NCBI GenBank assembly: GCA_021229015.1
Contig: CM037777.1
Coordinates: 20,396,110 to 20,460,109, forward strand
Reading direction: 5' to 3'
DNA from: Solen grandis
Lineage: Eukaryota > Mollusca > Bivalvia > Adapedonta > Solenidae
Length of the DNA: 64,000 nucleotides
Position numbers and translations under genes: made by a program
Shown here: positions 1-12,480 of the stretch, piece after piece
How positions within the stretch are numbered: position 1 is the stretch's first letter
Layout: every line of letters begins with the position of its first letter
The notes under the pieces: generated by a model
What the model saw: the letters and a program-made list of their open reading frames with translations, nothing else
The model's database searches: none
Told to the model about the DNA's origin: nothing

Positions 1-204
1 GCCTGGACGATTACTGCCCTTAAAACTATATTGACAAGTTTAAAAATGTTCAACCTTGCGGAAAACTATTCTTAATGTCACCGTAAAACTGTAATGTATA
101 GGAAACAATATCTTTTGGAAATATGTACACAGCTAGCTAGGTTAAATATCGGATATAATTTCTATCTTTTCGTCACGTTGAATTATAAAAATGAAATACA
201 GGAA

Positions 205-514
205 ATGTTTGTTTGTTGGGTTCAACGTTCAACCGATAGTATTTCAGTCATTTGGAGACGATGTATACTTGAGACAGGTATAGTGCTGCTACACTGCAGT
301 AGCACGCCGTAGAAATGTCGCATTATACCATACCTAGTAACATTATCCTAACATCGGGCAAACCAGCCCTGCAACTACCCGTATATGCTGAGTGCCAAGC
401 AAGGGGGCTATAGCAGTACCATTTTTATGACTTTGGCATGTCGCGGCCGGGGATCGAACCCACGCCCTCGCGCACCCGAGGCGGACGCTCTATCCACCCG
501 GCCACCGGGGACGG
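205..514 (-). mobile_element. tRNA-derived SINE, copy 1
   Basis: On the minus strand the 438-514 end reads as a tRNA-like head: an A-box-like TGGCCGGGTGG and a near-perfect B box GGTTCGATCCC, spaced as in a tRNA gene. The body toward 205 matches a second copy at 10,404-10,702 along its whole length (shared words include TATTTCAGTCATTTGGAGACG and CCTGCAACTACCC). That fits an RNA polymerase III-transcribed retroposon. It probably lies in an intron of the candidate gene at 615-2084. The family name is not assigned. Confidence 0.7.
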
Positions 515-614
515 TTGCAGCAAATGTAAACGAGTGTGTATGATTCAGAATTGTATGACTCTGTCAATTTTTATTGCCATTCGGATTAAACCGAAATTTT
601 ACATTTGTTGCCAG

Positions 615-2084
615 AAAACATGATTCACCAAAGCAAAGACACCAAACTCCCATGGCAACAATATTTGTATGGAAGACCATTAACAACACAATTATTGAAT
701 GTACCACGTCCTGTTACATTATTCAGACACTATGCCAACCAGTCTTTGAACAATCCTTATGCAAGGACCGACGCTCTAAGGACCGATTGCACAGGTTAAT
801 GTAAAGAACACATCTCTAAATCTAGTATAGATATTTACAGTATTTCGTTTCTCGAAAAGGAAGTATATAATTCACCTTATTCACTGAAATTCAACTAGTG
901 CTGTACCTCACCATCTCATGATCACATGCCACATACCTAGCGGACGCTTTATAAGGTAAGTACTCTTCAATTTACCTGAATATTTTTAACTTTTCTATTG
1001 ATATTTTCAGTGTGATACTTCATATTGATAAACAAATCATTGGTAACACCACTTAATCACCTTGAAATAGGTGGTTACTATTACAAATTGCTTGTTGACT
1101 TGTATGAACAACAGTTAACTATTTATAAATTGTTGGTGTTTAACTTTTAACTTTTAAGATATGTGCACCTATCACATTAAAACAAAGTCTTGAATGATAC
1201 CTATTTGCTTGATGACTGCAATTGATCTTATCGATTTTGAGCCAACTATCTTCATAATCAGACATTGTAAATGGTTTAATGCAAAAATCATCGGACCAGA
1301 AATATAAAAAAAGTTACTGCAACTTGTTCCATCTCTCGCCTTTTTCTACGTTCATTAAAACGTTAAAAGAAAATGAAGCTATGCGATTTGGTTGAATAAT
1401 TTGCTTAATTGAAATATGTTAAATGTACAAGTGATATTACGTTGTTAAGGGCAACGCTGTATATGAATATGAAACCTTGGTAAACAAGTTTTGCTGCATC
1501 AATCGTATATACATACATGAATAGGTAATTTAAACCAATTGCTTTTCTTCAGTCATCCGAAGCGGAAAAACACACGAATCCTCTCCATCAACCGCCTCAT
1601 TAATGTAAGCTTATCGACATTGCTGTATATTTTATGAACTATAAATAGAATGGTCGAAAGTGTATATATTGTATAAATATATATTCAGTTTTTCTGGAAT
1701 AAAAAAGGATGTGTTTCTTTTAAGTGACTGAAGCTGGTTTAATAGTCCAAGTATGATTTTCCCATTCGTTTGTGATTAAAACGATGATTGAAACTTTGAC
1801 AAAAGTATGTGACAATTATAATAACAGTATATCATACAGGTGCTTCGTCCTTCAAACTTTATATTTAAATTTATAGTTTAATCAGTCATGTAGGAATAAT
1901 AATATATATAATATATTCAATCTCATTTTCCTCTAGCAAATAGCTATTGATGTCACTCTGTCTATGTAAAAAAACAACAACACATTTCATAAAAATAGAT
2001 TTAGAAAAATAACGTGACATATGCGTTTACCATTTAAAGTCTACAATTTTCTTCGAAATATGCAGGTACCCTGTGTGGAGGTGA
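615..2084 (+). CDS. Candidate 3' exons of an unidentified gene
   Basis: Three candidate exons join without a stop. 615-794 (after TTGTTGCCAG, before GTTAAT) encodes about 60 residues including LPWQQYLYGRPLTTQLLNVP. 1553-1604 (after CTTTTCTTCAG, before GTAAGC) has matching phase. 2066-2084 (after ATATGCAG) ends in TGA within six codons. The phases agree (1, then 2) and the splice sites are good. I recognise no domain; the short basic, proline- and tyrosine-containing sequence has no signal peptide or membrane segment. Earlier exons would lie left of the window or in 1-600. This is an inference from splice signals alone, and the exons could be chance matches. Confidence 0.35.
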
Positions 2085-2846
2085 TATCCGGTATGGAAAT
2101 ATATAACACAATTGCAACTTTACCACTTTACGGATTAGTTATCGTTTGTATTTTAGATTTTATGGAATTTATCGAAGCGATAACATAATTACAGTTTATC
2201 ACGTACGTCATACAACTTTGCCTTTAACATCACGTTATGGAACCACTTCCCGTTTGATTAAAAATGCACGTGATGGTGCAGAGTCAGTATCATTGAGTAC
2301 ATTTTATAAGATTCTTGCACATCTGAAAACGCATCACGTTCCTACGGTCAGCGATATTGCGACATTTTAGTTTCTTGGTAACATACTTATTTGCAATATC
2401 ACTGACCAATACTGCAATGTAAAAATCAAACCATTCCAAAATTTACTTTTTGTCCAGGTTGATGTCCTTTTGGCAGATTCACGAATATATCAAATGAATA
2501 AGCAGACATATGGAGTTAAGTTCCCAATATTTTTGTATATTTCGTCAAAGAAATACATATTCTATTGATTTTGTATGTAGACTGTATAGATTTATTCGAA
2601 AGATTTGAAAACAATGAGTTTAAGCGAGTCGACCCCAAAACTAGTGTCCATCCTTGTTGATATTTATGTGTACGAGTACAATATTTTTTTGGAACATACA
2701 GGAGCAAGTCTCTGTGGTTCACTGATATTTTAGAAATATTTTTTTCTAGATTTACTTTTAATAACAGGAATTATGTTTAAACAGATATCGGTCTACTTTT
2801 AATATTGAATGTTTGATTGTTTATTCGTTAATATATTTTATTTCAG
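2085..2846. other. Gene-free stretch before HSPA12-like gene 1
   Basis: AT-rich non-coding sequence. An open frame at 2146-2370 has no recognisable motif and no support. The promoter and any 5' UTR exon of the HSPA12-like gene probably lie here, because a polypyrimidine tract with CAG (2837-2846) directly precedes the coding exon. I could not identify a convincing TATA box or heat-shock element. Confidence 0.4.
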
Positions 2847-2853
2847 ATTGAAA

Positions 2854-5800
2854 ATGGCAACCGGCCAAGGTCATTCTTACCTTGTTGCCGTGTCATTTGA
2901 TTTTGGAACGACATACAGTGGTTACGCATTCTCATTTCACAACAAACCTGAATACGTTATCACCAACCAATCTTGGGTGGCAGGTTGTGATAAACTGATG
3001 TCTCTGAAAACACCGACATGTGTTTTACTTGACCCAGAACAGACATTTGTTGCGTTTGGGTATGAAGCTGAAACAAAATATGGCGATCTTTTAGAAGAAG
3101 AAGAGCATCATGGTTATTACTTCTTCAGAAGATTCAAAATGGCGCTTTACGAAAATGAGGTAGAAATTAATTTATTTACTTTTGCATTGATTAAGATATG
3201 GTTTTTTTGTGATGGGTAAATTCTATTTTTCCTACTTTTTATTGGTAACTGCACATGGCCCGGAATACAGTAAGATATTAATTATAACTGTATTGGCACC
3301 ATCAGCGGATACAGCAAATTGTTACGTTTTAAAACGCAGTTAGTGTAAATCAAGTGGAGTGGAGATCTAGATAAATCTTTACGTACTTTAAATTTAAAGA
3401 TGGTTCATATTTCCATGTAACTGATCCAAACGAAATTATGTAAATACTGTCACTATAGTTTTGTGTGCATATGTTACAGTTCGTGCAAAGTGCAAAGCCG
3501 TTCTTTAAGAAGATGATAAGTATATCTGTTTGATACTTAATTCTGTTTTTTCTTCATCTCTATTTTACTTAAGAAGCCCTGTGTCAGATCCTATATCAAA
3601 TATTCTAATCCGATCATAAATTAGATATACATGTGTACTCCTTACTTTAAACGTTGGCTCTTTCCAGAACATCACCGTGGACACGATGATTGAAGATATC
3701 TGTGGAAATCAACTCCCAGCTCTCACTATTTTCACACACGCTATCCGCTTCCTGTATGACCACTTTCGAAATGCTCTGGAAAGATTAAGAGATGATATTT
3801 TAAATACTGATGTTCAGTATGTGCTCACAGTCCCGGCAATATGGAGCGACAAAGCTAAACAGTTCATGAGAAAAGCTTGTACTAAGGTATAAAAACATAT
3901 AATTTGAAATAAAGCGTTCTGCTGCCTCAAACGTCGAGAGGTATCCAAAAATACGTGCACTTATTTCATAGCATAAAAACCATTTGGATTACAGCCTGAA
4001 AATGTGATATGTCGCCTTGGAACATATATTATACTGACACAATAACATTGAAAACCTCCTTTATATAGCGTTAGGCATATTGATAATACATGTATCAGGT
4101 TTTACAAAAACACATCATCAGTCTATAAATCGACATCAACGTCAAAATGAGAAACGTCAAAAGTAACAGTCGTCGTCTGCTGTCCTATTGTGGTCTTTTT
4201 TTTTTTTCTTTTTTTTTTTGGGGGGGGGGGGGGGTAGAATAAATAAAAAGAAGTCTGATGAGCCTTCATTGTTTTTAATTGACGGTATGGAAGTGATCTC
4301 TTGATAACGTAGTTAAAGTTTTTTATTTAGTTCGTGTAAAGCCAAATAAGTTTAAAAGTTGAGCCGTTATGGCCGTGACATAAACAGTAAAAGCAATGGA
4401 ATGGAAAATATATTCTCCATTTTTATCTATATAAAGCAACATAGGCAAGATTTTAATCTCATGTTGTATGTTCTTCAAACTATATTTGTCGTTGAATAAG
4501 TAAGGCCGTTAAATCGTCAGTAGTTTTAAGAATAATATAGCAAAATAAATATACATTTTCCGGTTATGTTTGTGTTTTTAAGCATATCCTATCAATTGAA
4601 TATATATCAAATTTTCTTTCCTTTTTTGTGCAAGAAGGCTGGAATACCGAGTGACCAACTGCGGATGGCCTTGGAACCGGAAGCTGCCTCGGTCTGGTGT
4701 CAAACATTGATAGATCAACAAGTTTCTGTTTTGTCCGCAACTAAAACAAAGTACATGGTTGTTGATCTTGGAGGTAACTAAACGTATTTGTCTTTAATAA
4801 TCCACTCAAAAAAAATGTTTTAAATGTCATAAAATTGCTCTAAAGTGTTGATTTATAGAAAATTTATAATATCCGGAGAAAAGTGAAACCGTGAAAATGT
4901 TTTTATAATGTGATAATGTATTCGTCAATATCGGTCTTAAAACCTGTCAGTTATCTTTTTAATATGTACAGCAGCATTTATAAAATTTTATAGGTGGAAC
5001 AGCTGATATAACGGTAAACGAGAAGATGCTAGATGGTTCACTGGAAGAACTTCACAAAGCAAGTGGTGGACCTTGGGGTGGCACAGAAGTTGACAAGGCA
5101 TACATTGACTTTCTCTCGGGAATATTTGGAAAAGAGGTCATGAACAAGGTTAAAGAAACCAAGATTGGTGATTATTTTGACATTCTGAGAAATTTCGAGA
5201 CAAAGAAACGAGGCATAAGTAGCATGTCTGAAGGTAACATAACCTTTTTTATTCCGTGGTCTCTGAATCAGTTGTTAGCTGAGAAGGGTATCGAACTTAA
5301 AGATCGGTTAGAAATGCCTCAATATGAAGGCATTTCTTCACCTGCTGGAGATAAGCTTCGCATTAAAGTGCCCATAATGAAGGGTTGGTTCACGTCATCA
5401 CTTGATCATGTGACTACGCACGTAAAAGAACTACTAGAGAAGCCATCACTTCGGGACGTAAGCTGTGTTCTTTTTGTTGGTGGCTTTGCGGAATGCGATC
5501 TAGTTCAAAATGCTTTTCATGGCATACTCATGGGGAAGAGTCTGATTGTACCAGCTGACGCTGGTTTGGTTTTTCTTAAAGGTGCTGTTAGGTTTGGACA
5601 CAATCCAGGATTAATAAGAGCTAGGAAATCAAAATTTACTTATGGCATAAAAACATTGAAGAGTTTCAATAACTCATTCATCGAAAAGAAAAAAAGATTA
5701 ATAAATATGGCAAAGACTTGTGTACAGATCTGTTTAGCAAAGTCGTCTCTGTTGGAGAAATCCTCGATCGGAAGAAAGAATTCAAAGCAGAGAGAAATGC

Positions 5801-6044
5801 TTTTCATGTAAATCAAAAAACAGGATCAATATCTCTATACTGCTCGGAGCAAGAAAGCCCTAAGTACGTTACGGATCCTGGGTGTACCTTTCTTGGAAAA
5901 ATCGAGATAGACTTACCTGAGTCAGAGAAAATTGATGATAAGAATTACTGCGTTACAATTATGTTTTGGGATACTGAAATCAAGGTCAGAGTTGAGATTC
6001 ATAAAACGGGACAAGTCTACGAAACAACATTCGATTCTATTTGA
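2854..6044 (+). CDS. HSPA12-like Hsp70-family protein, gene 1 (four coding exons, one frameshift)
   Basis: An ATP-binding Hsp70-family protein of the divergent HSPA12 group, expected in the cytosol. Exons are 2854-3159, 3668-3886, about 4638-4773 and 4994-6044; phases are 0, 0 and 1, all with GT/AG borders. Motifs in order: DFGTTYSGYAFSF (phosphate 1), PAIWSDKAKQFMRKA, ALEPEAASVW, VVDLGGGTADITV (phosphate 2, spanning the last junction), FVGGFAECDLVQ (adenosine), and a C-terminal VTDPG...FWDTEIKV region typical of HSPA12. The product would be about 570 residues, shorter than vertebrate HSPA12A/B (about 680). CAG at 2846 just before the ATG suggests a 5' UTR intron. In the last exon the frame shifts by one at an A7 run (5689-5695): upstream frame ends at 5811, and the homologous C-terminus continues in another frame to TGA 6042-6044. 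This may be a sequencing error or a real pseudogene lesion. An AATAAA follows at 6112. Confidence 0.88.
4196..4234. repeat. Poly-T / poly-G homopolymer tract in intron
   Basis: A T-rich run followed by about 14 G on the plus strand, within the intron between exons 2 and 3 of the HSPA12-like gene. Its exact length is unlikely to be reliable. Confidence 0.8.
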
Positions 6045-6111
6045 ACTTAAGTATCAGGTTGAAAGAAATGCTCTAAATTTGAAAAGGTTTCACGCATCAA
6101 ATGAGCTGAGA

Positions 6112-6117
6112 AATAAA
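6112..6117 (+). promoter_or_regulatory. Candidate poly(A) signal AATAAA of HSPA12-like gene 1
   Basis: AATAAA 68 bases after the stop codon of the HSPA12-like gene, at a normal distance for a short 3' UTR. No cleavage site can be proved from sequence. Confidence 0.45.
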
Positions 6118-6631
6118 TTAGTAATTACATGTAATTCTGTAAAATGAGACTTGCCTGGCAAATCGCTAATTATGAGAGCTTAATAGTTAATTATGCAAAT
6201 TGTCTTTTAATACTGCTCATTTCTTAGATAATTTAGCATGGTTGCCGCCGTCTAAAAGACATGCACAACTCTTATTTAATAAAAAAAGTGTTGAAAGAGT
6301 AAATGAAATGGATATGATTAAGTTCCACTTGGTTATCATCTCCAGTTTTGAAAAAAAGCAAAGGGGAATAACTCATTCAAAATTCACCCTAGCGAGAAAT
6401 GTTGACACTATGTACAAAAAGGCTAAGTACCAATAAGTCTTGTAAAGCTTCAATGAAATCCGCCATACGGTATCGTCGGATAACTAAGACTGCTGTTTAT
6501 GTGTGACAGTCTTGGAATTCTAGGCTATTGCTTCGTCGTTTTAAAATATTGATTGAATTATAGCGAGCCATCAAAATTCTTATACACAATGAAAAATCTT
6601 CAGACGGGATACGTAGAATCTAAATATTATC

Positions 6632-7310
6632 AAAGCGCTCAATGCGCTAAAGACGGCAGCCGTATTAACAGAAAAACGCTGTGATTCTGAATTATTGATA
6701 CAATAGAGGCAAAAGCCACATGACGCAAAAACTCCACACACTCTCCTGCAACTATAGTCGGTAGTAAGACAATCGTATTCGCACTCTGTTTGTTACCAAA
6801 CAATCCAGAATTAGGGTCATAAACCTGACTGTATGAACTTCAGAAGTAAGACATTACCTAGGACCCGATTTATATACACTATCTACTGTTACTTAAGTGT
6901 AGAACTCGACAAGTACTTGATTGTTTTAGATACTTGAATGTTTGTTTCTATTTCAAAGTTAAGAAATGCTTTGGGAGTTCATGCAAAATTACGGGTGAAC
7001 TACTTTAAGTGAATTACAGACATTCGAAGCGCTACTTTTTTTATTTTTACAGAAGTAGATATTCAAGTATGTAAAATGGGTTGCTGTTCTGATTTAAAAG
7101 TGTCACGGATATATTGTTCATGCTTAAAAAGGATGGTTACAGAGCAATATAGCACGTTTACAAACAACAGCATATGAATAGCGGTTACGGTTATGAATAA
7201 AAGGTCTGCGTAACATATTCAATTCGTGCGTGGATCCGCGGAGAGGTACAGTTAAACTTATCATGGAAAATATGCAAATTAGCAAGGTCAGCGATGCCTG
7301 GTAAGCGTTT
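6632..7310 (-). repeat. Dispersed repeat, copy 1 (inverted partner at 23,688-24,345)
   Basis: The reverse complement of 6678-7310 matches 23,688-24,345 almost end to end (examples: GTGCGGATCCACG-like, CATAACCGTAACCG, GGGTCCTAGG). Both copies share the sharp boundary GCGATGCCTGGTWAGCGTTT. The 6632-6745 end is also related to the 102 bp tandem unit at 31,821-32,075. No transposase is encoded. Open frames inside (minus strand 7124-7366) are not convincingly conserved as protein. It could be a non-autonomous transposon or a segmental duplication of a gene flank. Confidence 0.75.
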
Positions 7311-9649
7311 GTAGCTACAAAAGACGACAGCAAGCTGCCGTCTAAAAATCTGATAGATATGAACACATCTCTTTTTCATAATTGTTTATCAGGTCTATTA
7401 TTGAAAATCCATCGTTGATCTTACCTCGCATTTGTTTGTATCGTCTGGTGAAGAATCTATCGGACACATATACATGCCATAATATAATATTGAGAAAAAA
7501 CACTGAAACGAAATTTAAATATTAGCTTTGACCAAAATGTAAATCTGGAATACGGAGAAATAAGAACAAAAGCTCTCTTTATCGAAAAGGAGACTGGAGT
7601 ATTAGATCTTTTGGTCAATGTTATTTTTAAACAACTTTTTGTTTCTTAACAGCTGTAGTACATCTCGCATGAATAAAATCCTAAGGCAATTCATTCGTCA
7701 TTAAACTGTGTTCATGGTCTATTAAGTGATTTCAAAGTAAATGCAAGCCCTTATAGTCTTAAGCAAAAGAGTCAAACTCCGCGCACCGGTAAAGTCACGC
7801 TACGCTACTTTACTTTCGACAACTGTAAGGGGAGGTAAATACTGCGGCGGAGTTTGCAAAAGAGCATGTAACTCCAAGTAAATGGATGCTGGCATCTGCA
7901 CTAATTTGAAAGACCATGATGATAATATATTGATGGATGGTTTACATTGAGAAGAAAATGTCCTTTATCATATCAATTTTGAGGAAATGTAAGTCAAATA
8001 ATATCATGAGTAACAAATCTAACATTAATCTGAAATAAATGAAACTGGTTGTAAAGTAAACACTAAGTTCTACTTTAAGGCGAATAGTAAAATTCATTCA
8101 GAATACCCGACTATACAAAATTAAGGCCGTGGTGTTCCGAATATGGTATAATTATGTAAATAGAAGTATTGAAATATTGTTTAAAAATAATTCAGTCTTG
8201 CTGAAGATTATATGATAAAAACTAAAAAAGCGGCAAATAAAATTTAGGACGCCAAATGTCAGGAGAAAAGTTAAATAAAATCAAATTCCAGTATTTGTTA
8301 ACATTATGACAATACATTAGGGAAGACTTATCATTATTTTTTGAATGAAGTTTTCTTGCGGAAGACATAAATAAAGTAATATAAGCATTTACATATATTT
8401 TAGATGAAAAATGAATTATGATAAGAAGACACAATGTTCATGTTTTAGTTTATCCAAACAGTGGGGTATTGTTTTAATTTGAAAATAAACTTGAGAATGC
8501 TATATTTTTAAGAAAACTTTGTACATAAATATATATGACAATGTTGCCTTGGAGTGCGGGTGCCAGTGCTTAATTTTTATTCACTGACATTTTATATACA
8601 TGCATGTACATTCTTTAATAATAAGTGTGTTGATGCGACTCGTAATATGAATATGCACTCAAGGACTTTAAAATGCATGTCGACTATTTTATTTCGTATT
8701 TTTCACAAAAAAAAATTGAATGAGGATTTTGCCCTTTATGTCATTTTTTTCTATTTTTGTAGAAATGGTAAAGAAAAGGTGAACACAATCGACGAAAATT
8801 ATGTTTACATGCTCATTGATAATTTTCCTTCCATTCTTTAATTCTCTAAACTCTTCCCTGAAAATGATAACTTTACACGCATGTACGTATTACATATAAC
8901 ACATTTTAGTATAGTACTTAACTATTACTTTAATCTGTGCTTAAAGTTTTAACTGCCTTTTCGCTGTATTTTATATGCATTTGATTGTACTATGTGTTAA
9001 GCATATATGTGTATGTGCTGTACAAAGCCATTGAATAAAATGTATAGAAAAATGCGTTTAATAAAAATAACACGTTTATGTTTATATATTTAGCGATTTT
9101 GTCCCTTATTTCATATTATACATACATTTACTGTTTTACATTTCTACAGCAGGTTTGTTTCTACTATTTAACATTGCTTTCTTATTCTCCTTACAGGATT
9201 TATTTAAAATACCTTTTTTAATTGCATTTTATATCCGAAATGTTTGTAACAAATATCTACAATTATTAATACTATCGTTGTATCACATGTTCATTCAAAA
9301 ATCATCTTCTATTTTATAAAAAAAGTGTTAATAATAATTAAAATTTTGTAATAAATATTTTTATCACTGTCCCAAGCAAGCTTATGAAATAATAAGTATT
9401 AGCAGAACTTTCAACGTCGCCAGGGGTCTCCATGGCCGAGACTAAAACGCTGACTTAGCACTCTCTCAGCCCCGTCGAATACATATACAAATGAAAAAGA
9501 AATATCCTGAGCGAAAAGTACATAATTCATTTCCAGAAGAGAGGAGATTGGGAAAAGTCAGAAACAAAAATGTTATCAAGAAACATACAAACATGTTCCG
9601 TTTTTAGTGAAATATGTAATATAAAATTATTATGTAGGGAGCATAAAGA

Positions 9650-9652
<3 letters not shown>
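7311..9652. other. Gene-free AT-rich intergenic stretch
   Basis: No gene is supported. The open frames at 8222-8434 and 8554-8841 have low-complexity composition and no motif. Sequence becomes strongly AT-rich from about 8450. Confidence 0.5.
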
Positions 9653-9701
<49 letters not shown>

Positions 9702-9720
9702 GAGAGGGAGAGGGAGAGAG
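9653..9720. repeat. Compound microsatellite (TA)n(GA)n
   Basis: A TA run passes directly into a GA run with GGGAGAG interruptions. Confidence 0.95.
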
Positions 9721-9966
9721 TAACCTTTAAACTATAATGAATGTACGAAGTTGTTTAATTAACTCACTTTTGAGTATTGTTTTACTTTGAAAAAACATAT
9801 TTGATTTTGCATATAAAATTAAAAAAAAAAAAAGGTGTTCACCATAAAATAAAATGAATTTAGCATTTATTATATTAAGTAAAAATAATTAACTTTTTGG
9901 ATTTAGGATAAAATGAAAGAGAAGATGAGAAAAAAATAATTAAATGAAAAGATATGATATATTAAA

Positions 9967-9967
<1 letters not shown>

Positions 9968-10011
<44 letters not shown>
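9968..10011. repeat. Microsatellite (AT)n
   Basis: About 20 uninterrupted AT dinucleotides in AT-rich intergenic DNA. Confidence 0.95.
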
Positions 10012-10013
<2 letters not shown>

Positions 10014-10403
10014 TGCAAGGTTCATTTATGTTCTTTTTTATTTTTAAGACATAAGTTTAACGAAATTGTGTATATTTTCATTTTATAAATTATGCGATGA
10101 AATTCTGAATTTGAAAAGAGTCATTTTATGTTACAAGTAATAATATCCTTATATATAACTAATCTATTGGATCTATTTTCATGCAGATAATGCTTGCATA
10201 TGTATCTAATAATCTTTGTTTTAATTAATTGAAATTAATTAGTTCCTTTTCTTGGTTAATTCAGATATTTAGCATACCCAGTTTTCTAAAATAGTTTTCA
10301 CTTATGGGACCCAGTTAAGTCCATTATTAAGACTTGTTATTTAAAATGTCATTCTTAAGCATGTGGTATGTTTTCTTATTAAAACTGTTGCTTTCAGATT
10401 TGA

Positions 10404-10702
10404 CTGTTTGCTTGTTTATTGGGTTTAACGTCCCACCGACAGTATTTCAGTCATTTGGAGACGATGTCTCCTTGATATAGATATAGTGCTGCAACACTGC
10501 AGTATCATGATACCACGCCCAGCCACATTATCCTGAAATCGGGCCAACCAGTCCTGCAACTACCCTTATATGCTGAGCGCCAAGCAAGGGAGCTATACTA
10601 GTACCATTTTTTACGACTTTGGTATGTTGCGGGCGGGGATCGAACTCACGACCTTCAGATTCCGGGGCGGACGCTCTGACTACTCGGTCACAGGGACCGG
10701 TA
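10404..10702 (-). mobile_element. tRNA-derived SINE, copy 2
   Basis: Same family and orientation as the copy at 205-514. Minus-strand head at 10,628-10,702 with A-box-like TGACCGAGTAG and B box AGTTCGATCCC, followed by the shared body reaching GTTTAACGTCCCACCGACAG. The two copies differ by scattered substitutions and indels, so the insertions are not recent. Confidence 0.72.
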
Positions 10703-11439
10703 TTTCATATTTGAAAATCTTAATCCAGTACTTTATCATAGATATTTATCTAATAATTTTCATATATCTGCCTAATGTTTAACATATTTTAAACTTTGTT
10801 TTCTTGTTAAGTCCTAGACAGTTACCATAAAAACAGTCCTGTAGCTCCAAAATTAACTCGATGACCTACACATATTTTCATTGTTTTGTTCGAACAAACA
10901 TTAGGTTCTCACAGGAAAAATGAAAACATCCAGGGATTTTCTGTAAAAAAAAATATGTTTGAATATCAAGCTAGTTTTCTCTCCCTTTTCCAATTCTAAA
11001 ATGTCTAATTGTCAGAACATTTTGAAGATGGAAACGTATCTCTCGTATGGATGTGCACATGTATTTAAAGTGTTTCTGGGAATCTTTCTTTCTCTGATAA
11101 TAAAAAACTGAAAGTTATTTATCATCAAAATCAGAAAATGACATAGTCTTTGTACATTTGTCTTAAAACCACTGGATAATGCGCGTGAAAATTAAAATTT
11201 GTGCTGTCGCAACGCTCCATGTAATTATCAGTAAATTTCAGACATGTAGAGTTATCAATTTCCGTCTTAGTATATTGACATATCGATATATGAATTAACA
11301 ATGACGATATCGAACGATAGAATTGAAATTTATTTAATCACAATATCTTCTTTTCATTGTTAAAGGGTCAAACTGTTTGACATTTAAAGAATGGTTTACT
11401 TTTTGGGCGAATTCGGAATTAGAAGTTTCAAGAATAATG
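10703..11439. other. Gene-free intergenic stretch
   Basis: Nothing recognisable beyond AT-rich unique sequence between the SINE and the minisatellite. Confidence 0.5.
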
Positions 11440-12480
11440 ATGCTTCTAGGAGACCATACCTAATGTCTAACTGTTGCCTATGTAGACGACCATGCCTATT
11501 ATCTAACTGTTTACAATGTCGGAGACCATGCCTATTGTCTAATTGTTTCCCATGTAGGAGACCATTCCTATTGTCTATCTGTTGCCAATGTAGGAGACTA
11601 TGTCTATTGTCTAACTGTTGCCAATGTAGAAGATCATGAATATTATCTGTTTCCCATGTAGGAGACCATGTCTATTGTCTGTTTCCAATGTAGGATACCA
11701 TGTATATTGTCTGTTTCCAATGTAGGATACCATGCCTATCGTCTAACTGTTTCGAATGTAGGAGACCATGCCTATTGTCTGTTTCCAATGTAGGAGACCA
11801 TGTATATTGTCTGTTTCCAATGTAGGATACCATGCCTATTGTCTGTTTCCAATGTAGGATACCATGCCTATCGTCTAACTGTTTCCAATGTAGGATACCA
11901 TGCCTATCGTCTAACTGTTTCCAATGTAGGATACCATGCCTTTCGTCTAACTGTTTCGAATGTAGGATACCATGCCTATTGTCTGTTTCGAATGTAGGAT
12001 ACCATGCCTATTGTCTGTTTCCAATGTAGGATACCATGCCTATTGTCTGTTTCCAATGTAGGATACCATGTCTATTGTCTGTTTCCAATGTAGGATACCA
12101 TGTACATGTATATTGTATGTTTCCAATGTAGGATACCATGCCTATCGTCTAACTGTTTCGAATGTAGGAGACCATGCCTATCGTCTAACTGTTTCGAATG
12201 TAGGAGACCATGCCTATTGTCTGTTTCCAATGTAGGATACCATGCCTATCGTCTAACTGTTTCGAATGTAGGAGACCATGCCTATTGTCTGTTTCCAATG
12301 TAGGATACCATGCCTATCGTCTAACTGTTTCGAATGTAGGAGACCATGCCTATTGTCTGTTTCCAATGTAGGAGACCATGTATATTGTCTGTTTCCAATG
12401 TAGGATACCATGCCTATCGTCTAACTGTTTCGAATGTAGGAGACCATGCCTATTGTCTGTTTCCAATGTAGGAGACCATG
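11440..12480 (+). repeat. Minisatellite with 32 bp and 36 bp units, main block
   Basis: About thirty head-to-tail copies of a unit such as TAGGATACCATGCCTATTG plus TCTGTTTCCAATG (32 bp), alternating with a 36 bp form that contains an extra AACT (TCTAACTGTTTCC). Runs of 36 bp units keep one frame open and give a false 12-residue cysteine-rich repeat at 11,391-11,639; the 32 bp units break every frame. The array resumes at 13,208 after an inserted element. Confidence 0.95.

Noticed and set aside
438..514. Functional tRNA gene on the minus strand
   Set aside because: A and B boxes are good, but the sequence continues into a repeated SINE body and recurs at 10,628-10,702; acceptor-stem pairing is poor.
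7124..7366. Conserved small protein shared by the two dispersed repeats
   Set aside because: The two copies share DNA similarity throughout, but frames and starts differ and substitutions do not favour coding constraint by eye.
11391..11639. Cysteine-rich repeat protein (CRRPCLLSNCCQ units)
   Set aside because: Frame is an artefact of 36 bp minisatellite units; adjacent 32 bp units destroy it and all frames of the array look alike.
11440..12480. CRISPR array
   Set aside because: Units are contiguous with no unique spacers, in animal nuclear DNA; it is a minisatellite.
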